Positions 1 through 9,056 of a stretch of 18,742 bases of DNA are shown in pieces. How positions within the stretch are numbered: position 1 is the stretch's first letter; the number at the start of each line of letters is the position of its first letter. This DNA comes from an uncultured Prevotella sp. Its GTDB lineage: Bacteria > Bacteroidota > Bacteroidia > Bacteroidales > Bacteroidaceae. The stretch spans positions 1 through 18,742 of the forward strand of contig CATXJC010000036.1 in the NCBI GenBank assembly GCA_958369755.1, read 5' to 3'. The notes under the pieces were generated by a model that saw nothing but the letters and a program-made list of their open reading frames with translations, was not told the origin of the DNA and ran no database searches. The position numbers and the translations under genes are program-made.

Positions 1-92
1 CGCTTCTTGTACTACTTGTCTGTTTATGTAAAATCTTTCAAAGAACTCTTTCTTTTGTTGCTAAGAGAAAGTGTATTTCTCAAAAGCGAGTG

Positions 93-124
93 CAAAGGTA
101 CTGACTATTTTTCATTCCACCAAA
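93..124 (-). promoter_or_regulatory. Bacteroidota-type promoter reading out of the left edge
   Basis: On the minus strand, TTTG (complement of 121-124) is followed after 20 bases by TACCTTTG (complement of 93-100), a close match to the Bacteroidota primary sigma consensus TTTG-N19/20-TAnnTTTG. No ATG occurs on the minus strand between the promoter and base 1, so the gene it drives starts outside the window. Transcription would be divergent from the hydrolase gene at 414. Confidence 0.7.
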
Positions 125-340
125 TCTTTTCGCAAAAAAGTTGCTTTTTCAGCAAGTATTTAACATTTATAAAGATTTTAGCATGGCGATTTTTTGTGTA
201 TACATTATTATATATATGCATGCGTACGCTTGCGTGTATATGCGATAGTGCGCGCACATAATTAAATCATGGTATAACTCAAATCATGCTTAGTTTTAGA
301 CAAAAATAGAAACAGAAAGATGAATTTTCCTCCGATATTT

Positions 341-371
341 TTTGTCTATTCACATATTTATATTACTTTTG
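341..371 (+). promoter_or_regulatory. Promoter of the SGNH hydrolase-symporter operon
   Basis: TTTG at 341-344, then 19 bases, then TACTTTTG at 364-371, matching TTTG-N19-TAnnTTTG exactly. Transcription should start near 377-380, leaving a leader of about 35 bases before the ATG at 414. This position excludes the longer frame that would begin with TTG at 342. Confidence 0.8.
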
Positions 372-413
372 CAGCAGAATTACATAAGAAGCATTAAAAC
401 AAGAACAAGCATC

Positions 414-1094
414 ATGAAAAGATTTACGATTTTCATTTCTTTCATTATGCTCACCTTCATGCCGCTCATGGCACAGGTGAAGCAGACCGTTGCCGTTCTC
501 GGTGACTCGTATTCCACTTTCGAGGGGTTCATTCCTAAGGGTTATGCCACCTGGTACTCACCTACTACTCCACCAGAAACTACAGATGTAAACAAGGTTG
601 AGCAAACCTGGTGGTGGCAAGTTATCAAGGAAGGAGGCTATAAGATGGGAAATATCAATTCCTATTCTGGTGCTACCATCTGCAACACTGGCTATCGTGA
701 CGAAGATTATACCGACCGTTCTTTCATCACCCGCAGTTCTCTGCTTGGCAATCCGGATATCATCCTGATTTGCGGTGCTACGAATGACAACTGGGCTGAT
801 GCCCCGCTCGGCAACTATCAGTATAGCGACTGGAAGCGCGCAGATTTGTATTGTTTCCGCCCAGCCATGGCCAAGCTGCTTTCAGATATACGACAGCATT
901 ATCCAAATGTAGAGGTATATTTCATCTTAAACTCTGAACTCAAGGATGTAATCAATGAGTCGGTAAAAAAGATCTGCAACAAATATCAGGTTCCTGTCAT
1001 TGCTCTTCATGATATTGACAAGAAAAACGGTCACCCTACTATCAAGGGAATGAAAAGTATTGCTGACCAGGTTCTGAAGGTTATAAAAAAGTAA
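414..1094 (+). CDS. Secreted SGNH/GDSL-family hydrolase
   Basis: A 226-residue protein with a hydrophobic N-terminal signal peptide (about residues 1-20, ending LMA before Q21), so probably exported to the periplasm. GDS at 30-32 is the block I nucleophile motif (S32). GATND near the middle fits SGNH block III, and the C-terminal NGHPT supplies the probable catalytic His (H207). The Asp that normally stands three residues before that His is not in its usual place; D202 is nearest. Family members are esterases or lipases that often deacylate sugars or lipids; the substrate cannot be told here. The start at 414 is chosen because the promoter lies inside the alternative longer frame and because the signal peptide begins directly there. 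The next gene follows after 26 bases and is probably cotranscribed. Confidence 0.82.
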   Translation: MKRFTIFISFIMLTFMPLMAQVKQTVAVLGDSYSTFEGFIPKGYATWYSPTTPPETTDVNKVEQTWWWQVIKEGGYKMGNINSYSGATICNTGYRDEDYTDRSFITRSSLLGNPDIILICGATNDNWADAPLGNYQYSDWKRADLYCFRPAMAKLLSDIRQHYPNVEVYFILNSELKDVINESVKKICNKYQVPVIALHDIDKKNGHPTIKGMKSIADQVLKVIKK

Positions 1095-1120
1095 AGAAAT
1101 AAGAAGTTTTAAATAGATAA

Positions 1121-2563
1121 ATGATAGATTCAATACAAAACATTTTAGTTCAGGTTAGCGATTTCCTTTGGTCGTATATCATCATCACCGTCTTGATATG
1201 CTGTGCCCTGTTTTTCACTTGGCGTACCCGTTTCGTTCAGTTCCGCCTAATCAGAGAGATGATCAGGCTGCTGATTCATCCCGACAAGGTACAACCGGAA
1301 GAGATAGGACACGATGAACTGTCGATGGAGGTGAAAGTGGATGGAGAAATGAAACACATTTCTTCCTTCCAGGCTTTTGTGGTAGCATTGGCTAGCCGTA
1401 TTGGCACCGGTAATCTTGCCGGTGTGGCTACTGCTGTCAGCATCGGTGGACCGGGAGCCGTATTCTGGATGTGGATGCTGGCTTTACTGGGCTCAGCATC
1501 CGCTTTCATAGAATCAACACTCGCCCAACTTTACAAGCGGAAAGGCAAAACATCTTTCTATGGCGGACCGGCCTATTATATGAAGTATGGTTTGGGAAAA
1601 GGATGGATGGGTATTCTTTTTGCCGTGCTGATGATCATTACCTTCGGCTTTGCCTATAATTCTGTGCAGAGCAATACTATCTGTCTGGCATGGCAGAAGG
1701 CTTTTGGCATCGAGCCTGCCACCATGGGAATTGCCCTCACTGTGCTCACCCTGCTCATCATCTTCGGTGGCATCCATAGAGTGGCTAAGTTCTCTTCTAC
1801 CGTGGTTCCTGTGATGGCTGTCATTTACCTTCTGATAGCTGTAGGTGTTGTTGTTTGGAATATCACCAGTCTGCCAAAGGTTCTGCTTACCATTGTTGAG
1901 AATGCTTTCGGATTCAATCAGGCTGCTGGCGGAGTTCTTGGTGTTACTGTGATACAGGGTATCAAACGAGGTCTGTTCAGTAATGAGGCAGGTGAAGGTA
2001 GTGCACCGAATGCTGCTGCGGTAGCTACAGTCAGTCATCCTGTAAAACAGGGATTGATACAGGCTTTGGGTGTTTTTACAGATACGCTGGTGGTATGTTC
2101 CTGCACCGCTTTCATCATCCTGGTGAGCGGTGTGGATCTTACGGCTTCAAATGGAATTCAACTCACCCAGGATGCCCTGACCCACGAAATCGGAAACATC
2201 GGCAATCCGTTTGTTGCGGTAATGATATGGCTGTTTGCCTTTAGCAGCATCATCGGCAATTATTATTATGGAGAAACCAATGTGAGATATATCAGGGACT
2301 CCAAGCTGGGTGTATTTGTCTATCGTCTTGCTGTAGCAGCAATGGTGATGGTCGGAGCGGTAGTATCTCTGGATTTTGCATGGAGTTTTGCAGATATCAC
2401 GATGGCTCTTCTCACCCTCTGCAATCTCGTAGCCATCGTCCTGCTTTCCCGTCAGGCCGTCTTCCTGTTGAAAGACTATCGCCAACAGAAGAAGGAAGGC
2501 AAGAATCCTGTATTCACCAAGGATAAGATGCCAGAGATTGCAGATAAACTGGAGGCATGGTAA
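1121..2563 (+). CDS. Alanine/glycine:cation (Na+) symporter, AGCS family
   Basis: A 480-residue inner-membrane protein with about ten or eleven hydrophobic segments and the length usual for the AGCS (AlsT/DagA) family. The N-terminal ALFFTWRTRFVQFRLI region, the conserved ASRIGTGNLAGVATA stretch, the signature GGPAYYMKYGLGKGW and the later RGLFSNEAGEGSAPNAAA stretch are all characteristic. The family imports alanine or glycine with Na+ (sometimes H+). The gene starts 26 bases after the hydrolase gene, with no promoter seen between them, so the two probably share a transcript that ends at the hairpin at 2626-2677. No clear Shine-Dalgarno precedes the ATG, which is normal in Bacteroidota. Family assignment is firm; the substrate is inferred from the family. 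Confidence 0.93.
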   Translation: MIDSIQNILVQVSDFLWSYIIITVLICCALFFTWRTRFVQFRLIREMIRLLIHPDKVQPEEIGHDELSMEVKVDGEMKHISSFQAFVVALASRIGTGNLAGVATAVSIGGPGAVFWMWMLALLGSASAFIESTLAQLYKRKGKTSFYGGPAYYMKYGLGKGWMGILFAVLMIITFGFAYNSVQSNTICLAWQKAFGIEPATMGIALTVLTLLIIFGGIHRVAKFSSTVVPVMAVIYLLIAVGVVVWNITSLPKVLLTIVENAFGFNQAAGGVLGVTVIQGIKRGLFSNEAGEGSAPNAAAVATVSHPVKQGLIQALGVFTDTLVVCSCTAFIILVSGVDLTASNGIQLTQDALTHEIGNIGNPFVAVMIWLFAFSSIIGNYYYGETNVRYIRDSKLGVFVYRLAVAAMVMVGAVVSLDFAWSFADITMALLTLCNLVAIVLLSRQAVFLLKDYRQQKKEGKNPVFTKDKMPEIADKLEAW

Positions 2564-2625
2564 ATAACAATGATGGATTTTCATTTCGAGAAGATCTATC
2601 CTTCATACAAGTCATCAACAAAATT

Positions 2626-2677
2626 CCCCGATACGAATCCTGCAGGAATACTGAGGATTCATATCGGGGATTTTTTT
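2626..2677 (+). terminator. Rho-independent terminator after the symporter gene
   Basis: A 16-bp stem (2626-2641 with 2654-2669, one mismatch) with a 12-base loop, followed by seven T at 2671-2677. On the minus strand it is followed by AATTTT, so it may also weakly end the oncoming susC-susD-tlpA transcript, whose last stop codon is at 2693. Confidence 0.85.
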
Positions 2678-2692
2678 ATGCACTAAACTACT

Positions 2693-3862
2693 TTACTCCT
2701 TATAGTAATCGTATAAGAAAGCATCAAGATAAGCACCACGCATGTTGGTCTTATAGAAATTGCCATCCTTATCTAGGATGAGACAGGCTGGAATACCATT
2801 GATGCCATACTCGCCCATCACCATACCACCAAAACCTTCAGGATTGCGAACCTGTGTCCAGGTCATTCCTTCCTTGGCCATTGCCTTTTTCCAGTCGGCA
2901 TCTCTCTCATCAACGGAAATACTGATGATGTTGAAATCCTTGTATTTCTCGTGTACCTTCTTGAGATGTGGAATCTCCTGACGGCATGGACGACACCAGG
3001 AAGCCCAGAACTCCAACATGGTGTATTCACCCTTCTTGATAAGTGAAGAAAGCTTCACCTGCTTGCCTTCAGGAGTGACAACGGTACCATCGATATAATG
3101 GTTGCCGATAGCTGTATGCTTTGCCATCTCTGCCTGCATCTGCAGCATCGGATATTGTGCAGAAGAACTCCAGTCGTTCTTCAACCAGCCCATCATCTCG
3201 TCAATCTGCTGAGAGGTATATGGGGTTGGTAAAGAAGAGAAACTCTCGAGAAGCAAGTCGAAGGCTACCAGAGAAGTGGTATGCTGCTGAATAAACAGAC
3301 TGGTCTGATGGCGCATTTCCTCCTGCAACTTGATGGCTTCCTTGGCAAGGGCTACACGCTGTGCCAAATCGGTAGTCTGGTTGATACTATCATCCATCTT
3401 ATGCATCTTGTCCTGAATAGGTGACATCAGTTCAAGATAAGCCTGATAAATATCCTGAGTGGTAGAACCCTTTACAACAGGCTCTATCATACTCATATCA
3501 CGCTCTGCAGGAAAACCGGTAAGATCTACATCGTAGGTCATCGGCTTATTCTCTACATAGACTCTTGTTGAGAATATTTTCTGATAGTCAGGCTCAGCTG
3601 TACCAGGCTTGTTCATATCAATAACCATCTGATACTGCTCAGGCTGGTTAACTACCCCCTTGAGGGTGAACTCACCATTCTTGATTGTAACGCTATCCAG
3701 ATTGGTAACACCTTCCAATCCATACTTCTGCAACATGACAGAACAGCCGTCCACGTTACCTTTAACCTTACCTTTCATCTCAAAATTCTGCGCACTAGCA
3801 GCCATTGCAAGTACAAGACCGGCAAGTGTCATCATGCAAGTTTTCATTTTCATCTTATTCAT
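2693..3862 (-). CDS. DUF4369 / TlpA-like thiol-disulfide oxidoreductase
   Basis: A 389-residue exported protein. Residues 1-24 form a signal peptide ending ASA before Q25. Residues about 25-115 resemble the DUF4369 domain found before thioredoxin domains in Bacteroidota (KGKVKGNVDG start). A helical middle part leads to a C-terminal AhpC/TSA-TlpA redoxin domain from about residue 255, with the WCRPC active site (C290, C293) and the cis-proline loop GIPA (P358). It should reduce or exchange disulfides in the periplasm. It lies 30 bases after susD and is probably the third gene of that operon. Several in-frame Met codons (residues 1, 4, 6) leave the exact start open by a few residues; the first is used. 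The partner protein is unknown. Confidence 0.87.
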   Translation of the reverse strand: MNKMKMKTCMMTLAGLVLAMAASAQNFEMKGKVKGNVDGCSVMLQKYGLEGVTNLDSVTIKNGEFTLKGVVNQPEQYQMVIDMNKPGTAEPDYQKIFSTRVYVENKPMTYDVDLTGFPAERDMSMIEPVVKGSTTQDIYQAYLELMSPIQDKMHKMDDSINQTTDLAQRVALAKEAIKLQEEMRHQTSLFIQQHTTSLVAFDLLLESFSSLPTPYTSQQIDEMMGWLKNDWSSSAQYPMLQMQAEMAKHTAIGNHYIDGTVVTPEGKQVKLSSLIKKGEYTMLEFWASWCRPCRQEIPHLKKVHEKYKDFNIISISVDERDADWKKAMAKEGMTWTQVRNPEGFGGMVMGEYGINGIPACLILDKDGNFYKTNMRGAYLDAFLYDYYKE

Positions 3863-3892
3863 TTTTTCTCGATATTATTTATTATATAATGT

Positions 3893-5521
3893 TTATTGAT
3901 TCACATATTCCGGATTCTGAACCAGAAGATTATTGGCTCCCATAGATGCCTTTGGTATAGGAAGAAGATATCGGCGGAAGCTAGGAAGTTCTGCTTTCTC
4001 ATCTTCTGTCCAACTCTCGAAACCACCCTTACGTTTGTAACGGCAAAGATCGAACCATTCTTCCAGATTTTCGTTACTCATATCACACAACTTATGCTTG
4101 AGAATTTCACCCAGAAGATCACTGTCGGCAATAGCGTTCACATCGTCCTCAGTATATCCAGCACGTTCGATAACTGTAGTCAAGAGCGTACGAGCCTTAG
4201 CATACTGACCCTGACGAGCCTCTGCTTCGGCAGCGATATAATAGACTTCGGCAAGGCGCATGAAGTAATAAGAGTCAGCATAGAACATTTCAGGAGTCAA
4301 CTTGTTATATTTTCCAATACCGTTCATGGCATCTCCCTTATAGGCCCATGTATATAGCGCATCGTAGGAAGCTGCATCATCTTCACCTGGAGGGAATGGG
4401 AAATCACTGCCATCACCACCAGGAATAACTACGCCTCCATCACCGCCTGGGATGACTACTCCACCATCGCCGCCTGGAATAACAACACCACCATCGCCAG
4501 AAGCACTACCATCTGAAGAACCATCAGGATCAGGAACAACAACGTCCCCACCATCTCCTGGGTTTGGAATAACAATATCTCCACCTGTTTCATCATCTGG
4601 AACTAAATCATCTGCCACCTTCTTGAGGAGTGAACCAGGAGAAAACATATACCAGTTTGAATCCATCAACTCACTTGGATTGGCTGTATAAGGAGCAAAG
4701 AGCATCTCCTGAGAATTAAACTGTTCGTCGAAAATCTTGGCATAATCGCTTTCCAAACCATAACCAGCTGCTTCAGCCTCACTGATCACTTCCTCTGCCA
4801 GTCTTGCAGCTTCAGCATAATTATCCTGAGCCATATACATTTTGGCTTTCAAAGCCTTGGCGAAAACAGAACTCATGTGATAATGATCTGCCGGATGCTG
4901 TTCACAATGGGCGATGGCATAGTCGAGATCATCAGATATCAACTTGTAAGTTTCAGCCACAGTAGAACGCTTGCGTGGTTGGTTATCTCTTACCAGTTCG
5001 TCCTGGAAGATGCAGACACCGTATGGTGAATCCTGCTTCCAATATTCTCCGAAGCACTTCAGCAGAGTAAGGTAAGCCAAGGCACGCTGGCAACGAGCCT
5101 CTGCAATCATCTCTGTACGTTTCTCCTCGCTCAGTCCTGGTATATTCTTGTTGATATGTACCAGGAAGGTATTGGCCGCATTGATTACATTGTAATAGGC
5201 GGTATAAGCCGTCTCCACATTACTGTTATTGGTCTCGATATTCTCGGCAGCAAACTCATCCGCCCCCATCACCATCGCCTGAGTCTGGGTATGAGCCATA
5301 GACGACATTCCATAGCGCAGGTAAGATACACCCGTGCTGCGCCATGAGGCATAGACACCATTGAGCGCCGTCTGTGCAGTTGAGACATCAGTGATATAAT
5401 TGTCATCAGTAACCACATGTTCTGGTTCGATGCCGTCGAGGCTACCTATCAGGTCACACGATGTAAGAGTCAGTGCTGTGGCTGAAAGGAGCGTGAGAAA
5501 TTGAAATCTTATATGTTTCAT
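3893..5521 (-). CDS. SusD/RagB-like nutrient-binding outer-membrane lipoprotein
   Basis: A 542-residue lipoprotein with a signal peptide and lipobox LTSC (acylated Cys at 22). The N-terminal half shows SusD/RagB features: the TALNGVYASW region, NAANTFLVHIN, and the TPR-like EARCQRALAYLTLLKCFGEYW. The C-terminal half has the usual YYFMRLAEVYYIAAEAEARQG and EEWFDLCRYKR stretches and ends in PIPKASMGANNLLVQNPEY. It should cap the SusC transporter encoded 21 bases upstream and bind a glycan or another nutrient at the cell surface. Oddly, residues about 307-384 are a low-complexity Gly/Asp/Val/Pro insert with three near-identical nine-residue units (GDGGVVIPG, residues 342-368) and degenerate copies before them, not a normal part of the family. 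The substrate cannot be inferred. Confidence 0.9.
   Translation of the reverse strand: MKHIRFQFLTLLSATALTLTSCDLIGSLDGIEPEHVVTDDNYITDVSTAQTALNGVYASWRSTGVSYLRYGMSSMAHTQTQAMVMGADEFAAENIETNNSNVETAYTAYYNVINAANTFLVHINKNIPGLSEEKRTEMIAEARCQRALAYLTLLKCFGEYWKQDSPYGVCIFQDELVRDNQPRKRSTVAETYKLISDDLDYAIAHCEQHPADHYHMSSVFAKALKAKMYMAQDNYAEAARLAEEVISEAEAAGYGLESDYAKIFDEQFNSQEMLFAPYTANPSELMDSNWYMFSPGSLLKKVADDLVPDDETGGDIVIPNPGDGGDVVVPDPDGSSDGSASGDGGVVIPGGDGGVVIPGGDGGVVIPGGDGSDFPFPPGEDDAASYDALYTWAYKGDAMNGIGKYNKLTPEMFYADSYYFMRLAEVYYIAAEAEARQGQYAKARTLLTTVIERAGYTEDDVNAIADSDLLGEILKHKLCDMSNENLEEWFDLCRYKRKGGFESWTEDEKAELPSFRRYLLPIPKASMGANNLLVQNPEYVNQ
4410..4499 (-). repeat. 27-bp tandem repeat inside susD
   Basis: Three consecutive 27-bp units (4410-4436, 4437-4463, 4464-4490) plus a 9-bp partial unit (4491-4499), each beginning CCATC on the + strand and encoding GDGGVVIPG on the minus strand. 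More diverged units (GGDIVIPNP, GGDVVVPDP) lie upstream in the protein, near 4530-4600. The 27-bp length keeps the frame, so gain or loss of a unit would change only the length of the insert. Confidence 0.9.
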
Positions 5522-5542
5522 AATCTACAGTCTTTGTATGAG

Positions 5543-8500
5543 TTAAAATTGTAATTTCAGACCGATGGAGAAAGAACGGCTCATTGGATAAACGTCCTTG
5601 TTCTCTGTTGTCTTTAAGAAGGCATTGGTTGCCGACATGTCTGGATCCAAACCTGGCCAGTTGGTAATGGTAAACAGGTTGGTGGCTGTGAAGAACACAG
5701 ATGCTCCGCTGATGTGCAGGCGCTCCAGAAGAGATGGCTCGAAATTATAGGAGAGCGTGATATTTCTCAGACGGAAATATGAGTTGGAATATACATAGCG
5801 GTCGTTGGTGTATGTATTGCTCATGCTTGTTGGCAGCCATACCAGCTGGGCATACTTGGCATCCGTACGGTCCGGTGTCCATGTATTGCCATACATTTCT
5901 CTCAGAATACTCTGGCCCAGACTGCCGGCAGCAGATTCCTGCATTGTGCTGTAGTATGCATGACCTCCAAACTGATACTGGAAGAGCATTGACAGGGTGA
6001 GGTTCTTATAAGATAAGGTATGTGACCAACCTCCGAACACCTTTGGCTCCGGATTGGCGATAGCCGTACGGTCTGCCTCGGTAATATACCCGTTGCCATC
6101 TGTATCCACAAACATATAGTCGCCTACGTGAGCGCCATTCTGATAGAAATCATATCCGTTTGCCTGTGCCTGAGAATTCAGTTCATCAATCTGCTCCTGA
6201 CTCTGGAAAATACCAGCCACCTTGTAACCCTTCACGGTTCCCATCGCATGACCTTCCATATAGAGATCCTGGTGCATCATGTCGAGTGTAGAACCATTGA
6301 GCTTGGTTATCTTATTCTTGTTGGATGAGATACTGAGCATCGTATTGTAGGTGAAATCCTTGGTGCGAACCACATCTCCTCCGATAGAGAACTCGAAACC
6401 ATTATTGGTCAGGTCGAGAATATTGCTGTAGAATGTACCGATACCAAACTCCAAGGCGATAGGAGCTGGAGCCAAGGCGCCATCTGTCTTACGGTGATAG
6501 ATATCAAAGCTACCGTTCAGTCTGCCATTGAAGAACGAGAAGTCAACACCGGCATTGTACTCTGTTAGTCATCTCCCACTTGATATCCTTGTTAGGATAA
6601 GTAGTGGCTAAGGTAATGGCACTCTGTCCACCATAGATATTGGAGTTGAAATACTGGATGTAAGAGAAGTCGGATACATTGGTAGAACCAGTCTTACCCC
6701 AGCTCAGACGGAGTTTCAGATCATCAATATCTCTTACAGATTCCAGGAAAGGCTCTTGATTGATGCGCCAGGCCAGAGAAACTGCAGGGAAAGTACCGCG
6801 CTTGTTACCCGGTCCAAATTTTGATGACTCATCGGAACGAAGACTGAAATCAAGCAGATAACGTGAGAGAAAATCATAGCTCAAACGACCATAGAGGGAA
6901 TTGAGTCCACTCTTGGAATAAGTCTCCATAGGCTTGTTGACGGTGGTTGCAGAACTGGCATTGTTCAATACATCATCGTTAGGAAAACCACTATAAGCCT
7001 GGTCGTGTTCCTTGCTCCAGTATCTGTCAGCACTATAACCAGCCATCACGTCGAAGCGATGGTCGTCAGTAATCTTGAATTTATAGTCAGCACGGAAGTT
7101 GATAGACGTATTCGTGTTGCGATAGTTAGCCTCTGCGAGCGTAGAAGTTGGTTCTGTCTCATACTGTTCCGGCAAGGAAACTTTCGGAGAGAAATAGCTG
7201 TTGCTGAAGATGAAACGGGATATGTTGGCATCAGCATGGAGGGTAAGACCTTCAATAGGCTTGATGTCAATATAGGCATTTCCGGAGAACTGGTCGTTCT
7301 CATACTGGGTCTTTCTCTGGAGTTTTCCCACCGGACTTGCATCCATATAGCTACTTGTATATTCGCCAAACTTATCTACTCGATTCAGGTTACCGTCTGC
7401 ATCGCGTACGGTCAGGTCTGGGCGAGTCTTCCATGAGTCGTTGTCATAACCCAATGCAGGATCGTTGCTTCCGCTCTTGCGAGAAGAGTAGGTATAGTCG
7501 AGCACACCACCCACGGTGATATACTTATTGATTTCAGAATCCAAAGAGAGTCTGGCACCATATCTCTCCATACGGTCGTTGATGAGCAGACCTTCCTGGT
7601 TCATACCGTTGAAGGAGAATGAATAGTTGGTCCTGTTGCTGCCACCTCTGATGGCTACATTATACTGGTGGGTAGGCGCATTCTTGTTAATCACCTCCTT
7701 AGCCCAGTTGGTATTCGCAGAACCGAAAAGGCTCTCATTGAGTCCATTATATGTATAGGCACCCGTCTCGGCATTATATCCGATGTTACCAAATTGGCTC
7801 AGATAGTCGGCTACGCCATACATATTCACCATCGAACTGCCGCCGTTCATGCTATTTACAGTATTACGCAGAATCTCGTCCTGCACATTCTTGTATTCAG
7901 AAATGTTCAATGGCTTATAGTTCTTGATAGGATTACTGAACGAGAATGTATAGCCGAAATCTACCTTGGTCTTTTCATTGCGCTTACCATTTTTCGTCTT
8001 GACAATAACGACACCATTGGCTCCACGTGATCCATAGATCGCAGTAGCTGCGGCATCTTTCAGCACATCGATACTCTCAATATCGTTTGGTGAGATATTG
8101 ATGAGCGGGTTGATGCCGGTATCCTCCATAAAGGTAGGAACGCCATCAATGACATAAAGAGGCTGGTTGTTGTTACCTTTACCCGATTTAGGATAAGGAG
8201 ATGTAATACCGCGGATGTTTAACTTGAGAGATGAACCAGGCTCACCATTTGCGGTAGTAGCCAATACTCCCTTTACAGTACCCTGAAGAAGACCATCGAG
8301 GGTTGGTGTGGTAGAGCCAACTTGCTTATCTGTTCCTGACTCACGGTAGAAATAGCGGTAGTTACATTCCTACGGCTCTTGCTACCGTAACCGATGACAA
8401 CGAGATCATCCAGCGCAACATGATCCAACTCCAGCATCATGTTCTGCTCTTTTACGCCACGAAATTCAATACTCTTCGATTTGTAACCAATGCTGGAAAA

Positions 8501-8773
8501 TACAATTTTAGGATGCGCCATAGATGGAAATTCCAGTATGTAGTTACCATCAGCATCAGTGATAACACCATAGCTTGTGCCTTCGATCTGCACCGTGACA
8601 CCTACCAGAGGATTTCCCTCGGAATCAATCACTCTTCCTTTTACAAAGGTATGACCTTTTTCTTGCACATTTTCAATACCAGCCGCAAAACTGGTATGAA
8701 CTGGAAGGGCTGCCTGCACAAAGCTGGCTGAAGTTGCTGCCAAGAAAAGCAACAAGCTTTTTTTCTTCTTCAT
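5543..8773 (-). pseudogene. SusC/RagA-like TonB-dependent outer-membrane transporter, two frameshifts
   Basis: Reconstructed, this is a TonB-dependent receptor of about 1,076 residues, normal for SusC. It has a signal peptide (ending VQA), a CarboxypepD_reg-like N-terminal domain (about residues 43-106: KGRVIDSEGNPLVGVTVQIEG), a plug domain with LYVIDGVPTF and DIESIDVLKDAAATAIYGSR, and a beta-barrel ending in the aromatic terminus LKLQF. The coding frame breaks twice. Near 8313-8320 one base appears to be missing: the frame after KLA (N-terminal part 8773-8273) resumes as STTPTLDGLLQG in the frame that runs on to 6543. Near 6563 there is one extra base: WEMTN should run on into EYNAGVDF, the frame that ends at 5543. 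The two changes cancel overall. Neither lies in a homopolymer, so either this is a true pseudogene or the assembly has single-base errors. It is first in the susC-susD-tlpA operon. Confidence 0.85.
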
Positions 8774-8810
8774 AATAACTGAATGTTAGTTAAACTTCAT
8801 GTTCATGGCA

Positions 8811-8818
8811 CAAAAGTA
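8811..8818 (-). promoter_or_regulatory. Possible -7 element for the susC-susD-tlpA operon
   Basis: TACTTTTG on the minus strand fits the TAnnTTTG element, 38 bases before the susC start codon. No clear TTTG is found 19-21 bases upstream, so this promoter may be weak or activator-dependent, as is common for Sus-type operons. No sigma/anti-sigma or hybrid two-component gene lies in the window. Confidence 0.5.
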
Positions 8819-9004
8819 TAAAAAATATCTAAAACTATAGCATAATGTTATACAATTAACTTATTTTATACACATATTCCTGCATTTTCTCCTATTTTCC
8901 TTCCATTTTCCCGGTTTTTAAGTCTTTTTCTCTAAAAAAATGCTATCAGTAAGCGTTCAAATCAAACAAAGTGTATTCTGTTCTCCGTAATACATTATTT
9001 AAAG

Positions 9005-9056
9005 AGGATCCCATAGCTTTTGTGTTATGGAACCCTCCCCTACTCTACTTAGAGTA
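9005..9056 (-). terminator. Hairpins at the end of the alanine dehydrogenase gene
   Basis: Two hairpins lie at the 3' end of ald: a perfect 6-bp stem with a 4-base loop at 9041-9056 overlapping the stop codon, and an imperfect 12-bp stem (9005-9016 with 9025-9036). Only a short T run follows on the minus strand, so termination here is possible but not well supported. Confidence 0.35.

Larger units (their letters stand above)
1..413. other. Intergenic region with divergent promoters
   Basis: No convincing gene is visible. The region holds a leftward promoter (93-124), an AT-rich stretch with alternating purine-pyrimidine bases around 205-260, and the rightward promoter of the hydrolase operon (341-371). 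The 84-codon open frame at 7-261 has low-complexity hydrophobic composition, overlaps the leftward promoter and has no family resemblance, so it is not called. Confidence 0.6.

Noticed and set aside
7..261. 84-codon open frame on the + strand
   Set aside because: Low-complexity hydrophobic sequence without family resemblance, overlapping a near-consensus promoter on the other strand; likely a chance frame in AT-rich DNA.
342..413. N-terminal extension of the SGNH hydrolase from a TTG start
   Set aside because: The promoter elements at 341-371 lie inside it and a good signal peptide begins at the ATG at 414.
1514..2038. 174-codon open frame opposite the symporter gene
   Set aside because: Antisense shadow of a well-conserved AGCS symporter; its composition is not protein-like.
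4452..4691. Open frame opposite the susD repeat rich in Pro, Ser and Thr
   Set aside because: It is the reverse complement of the Gly/Asp/Val/Pro repeat in susD and has no independent support.
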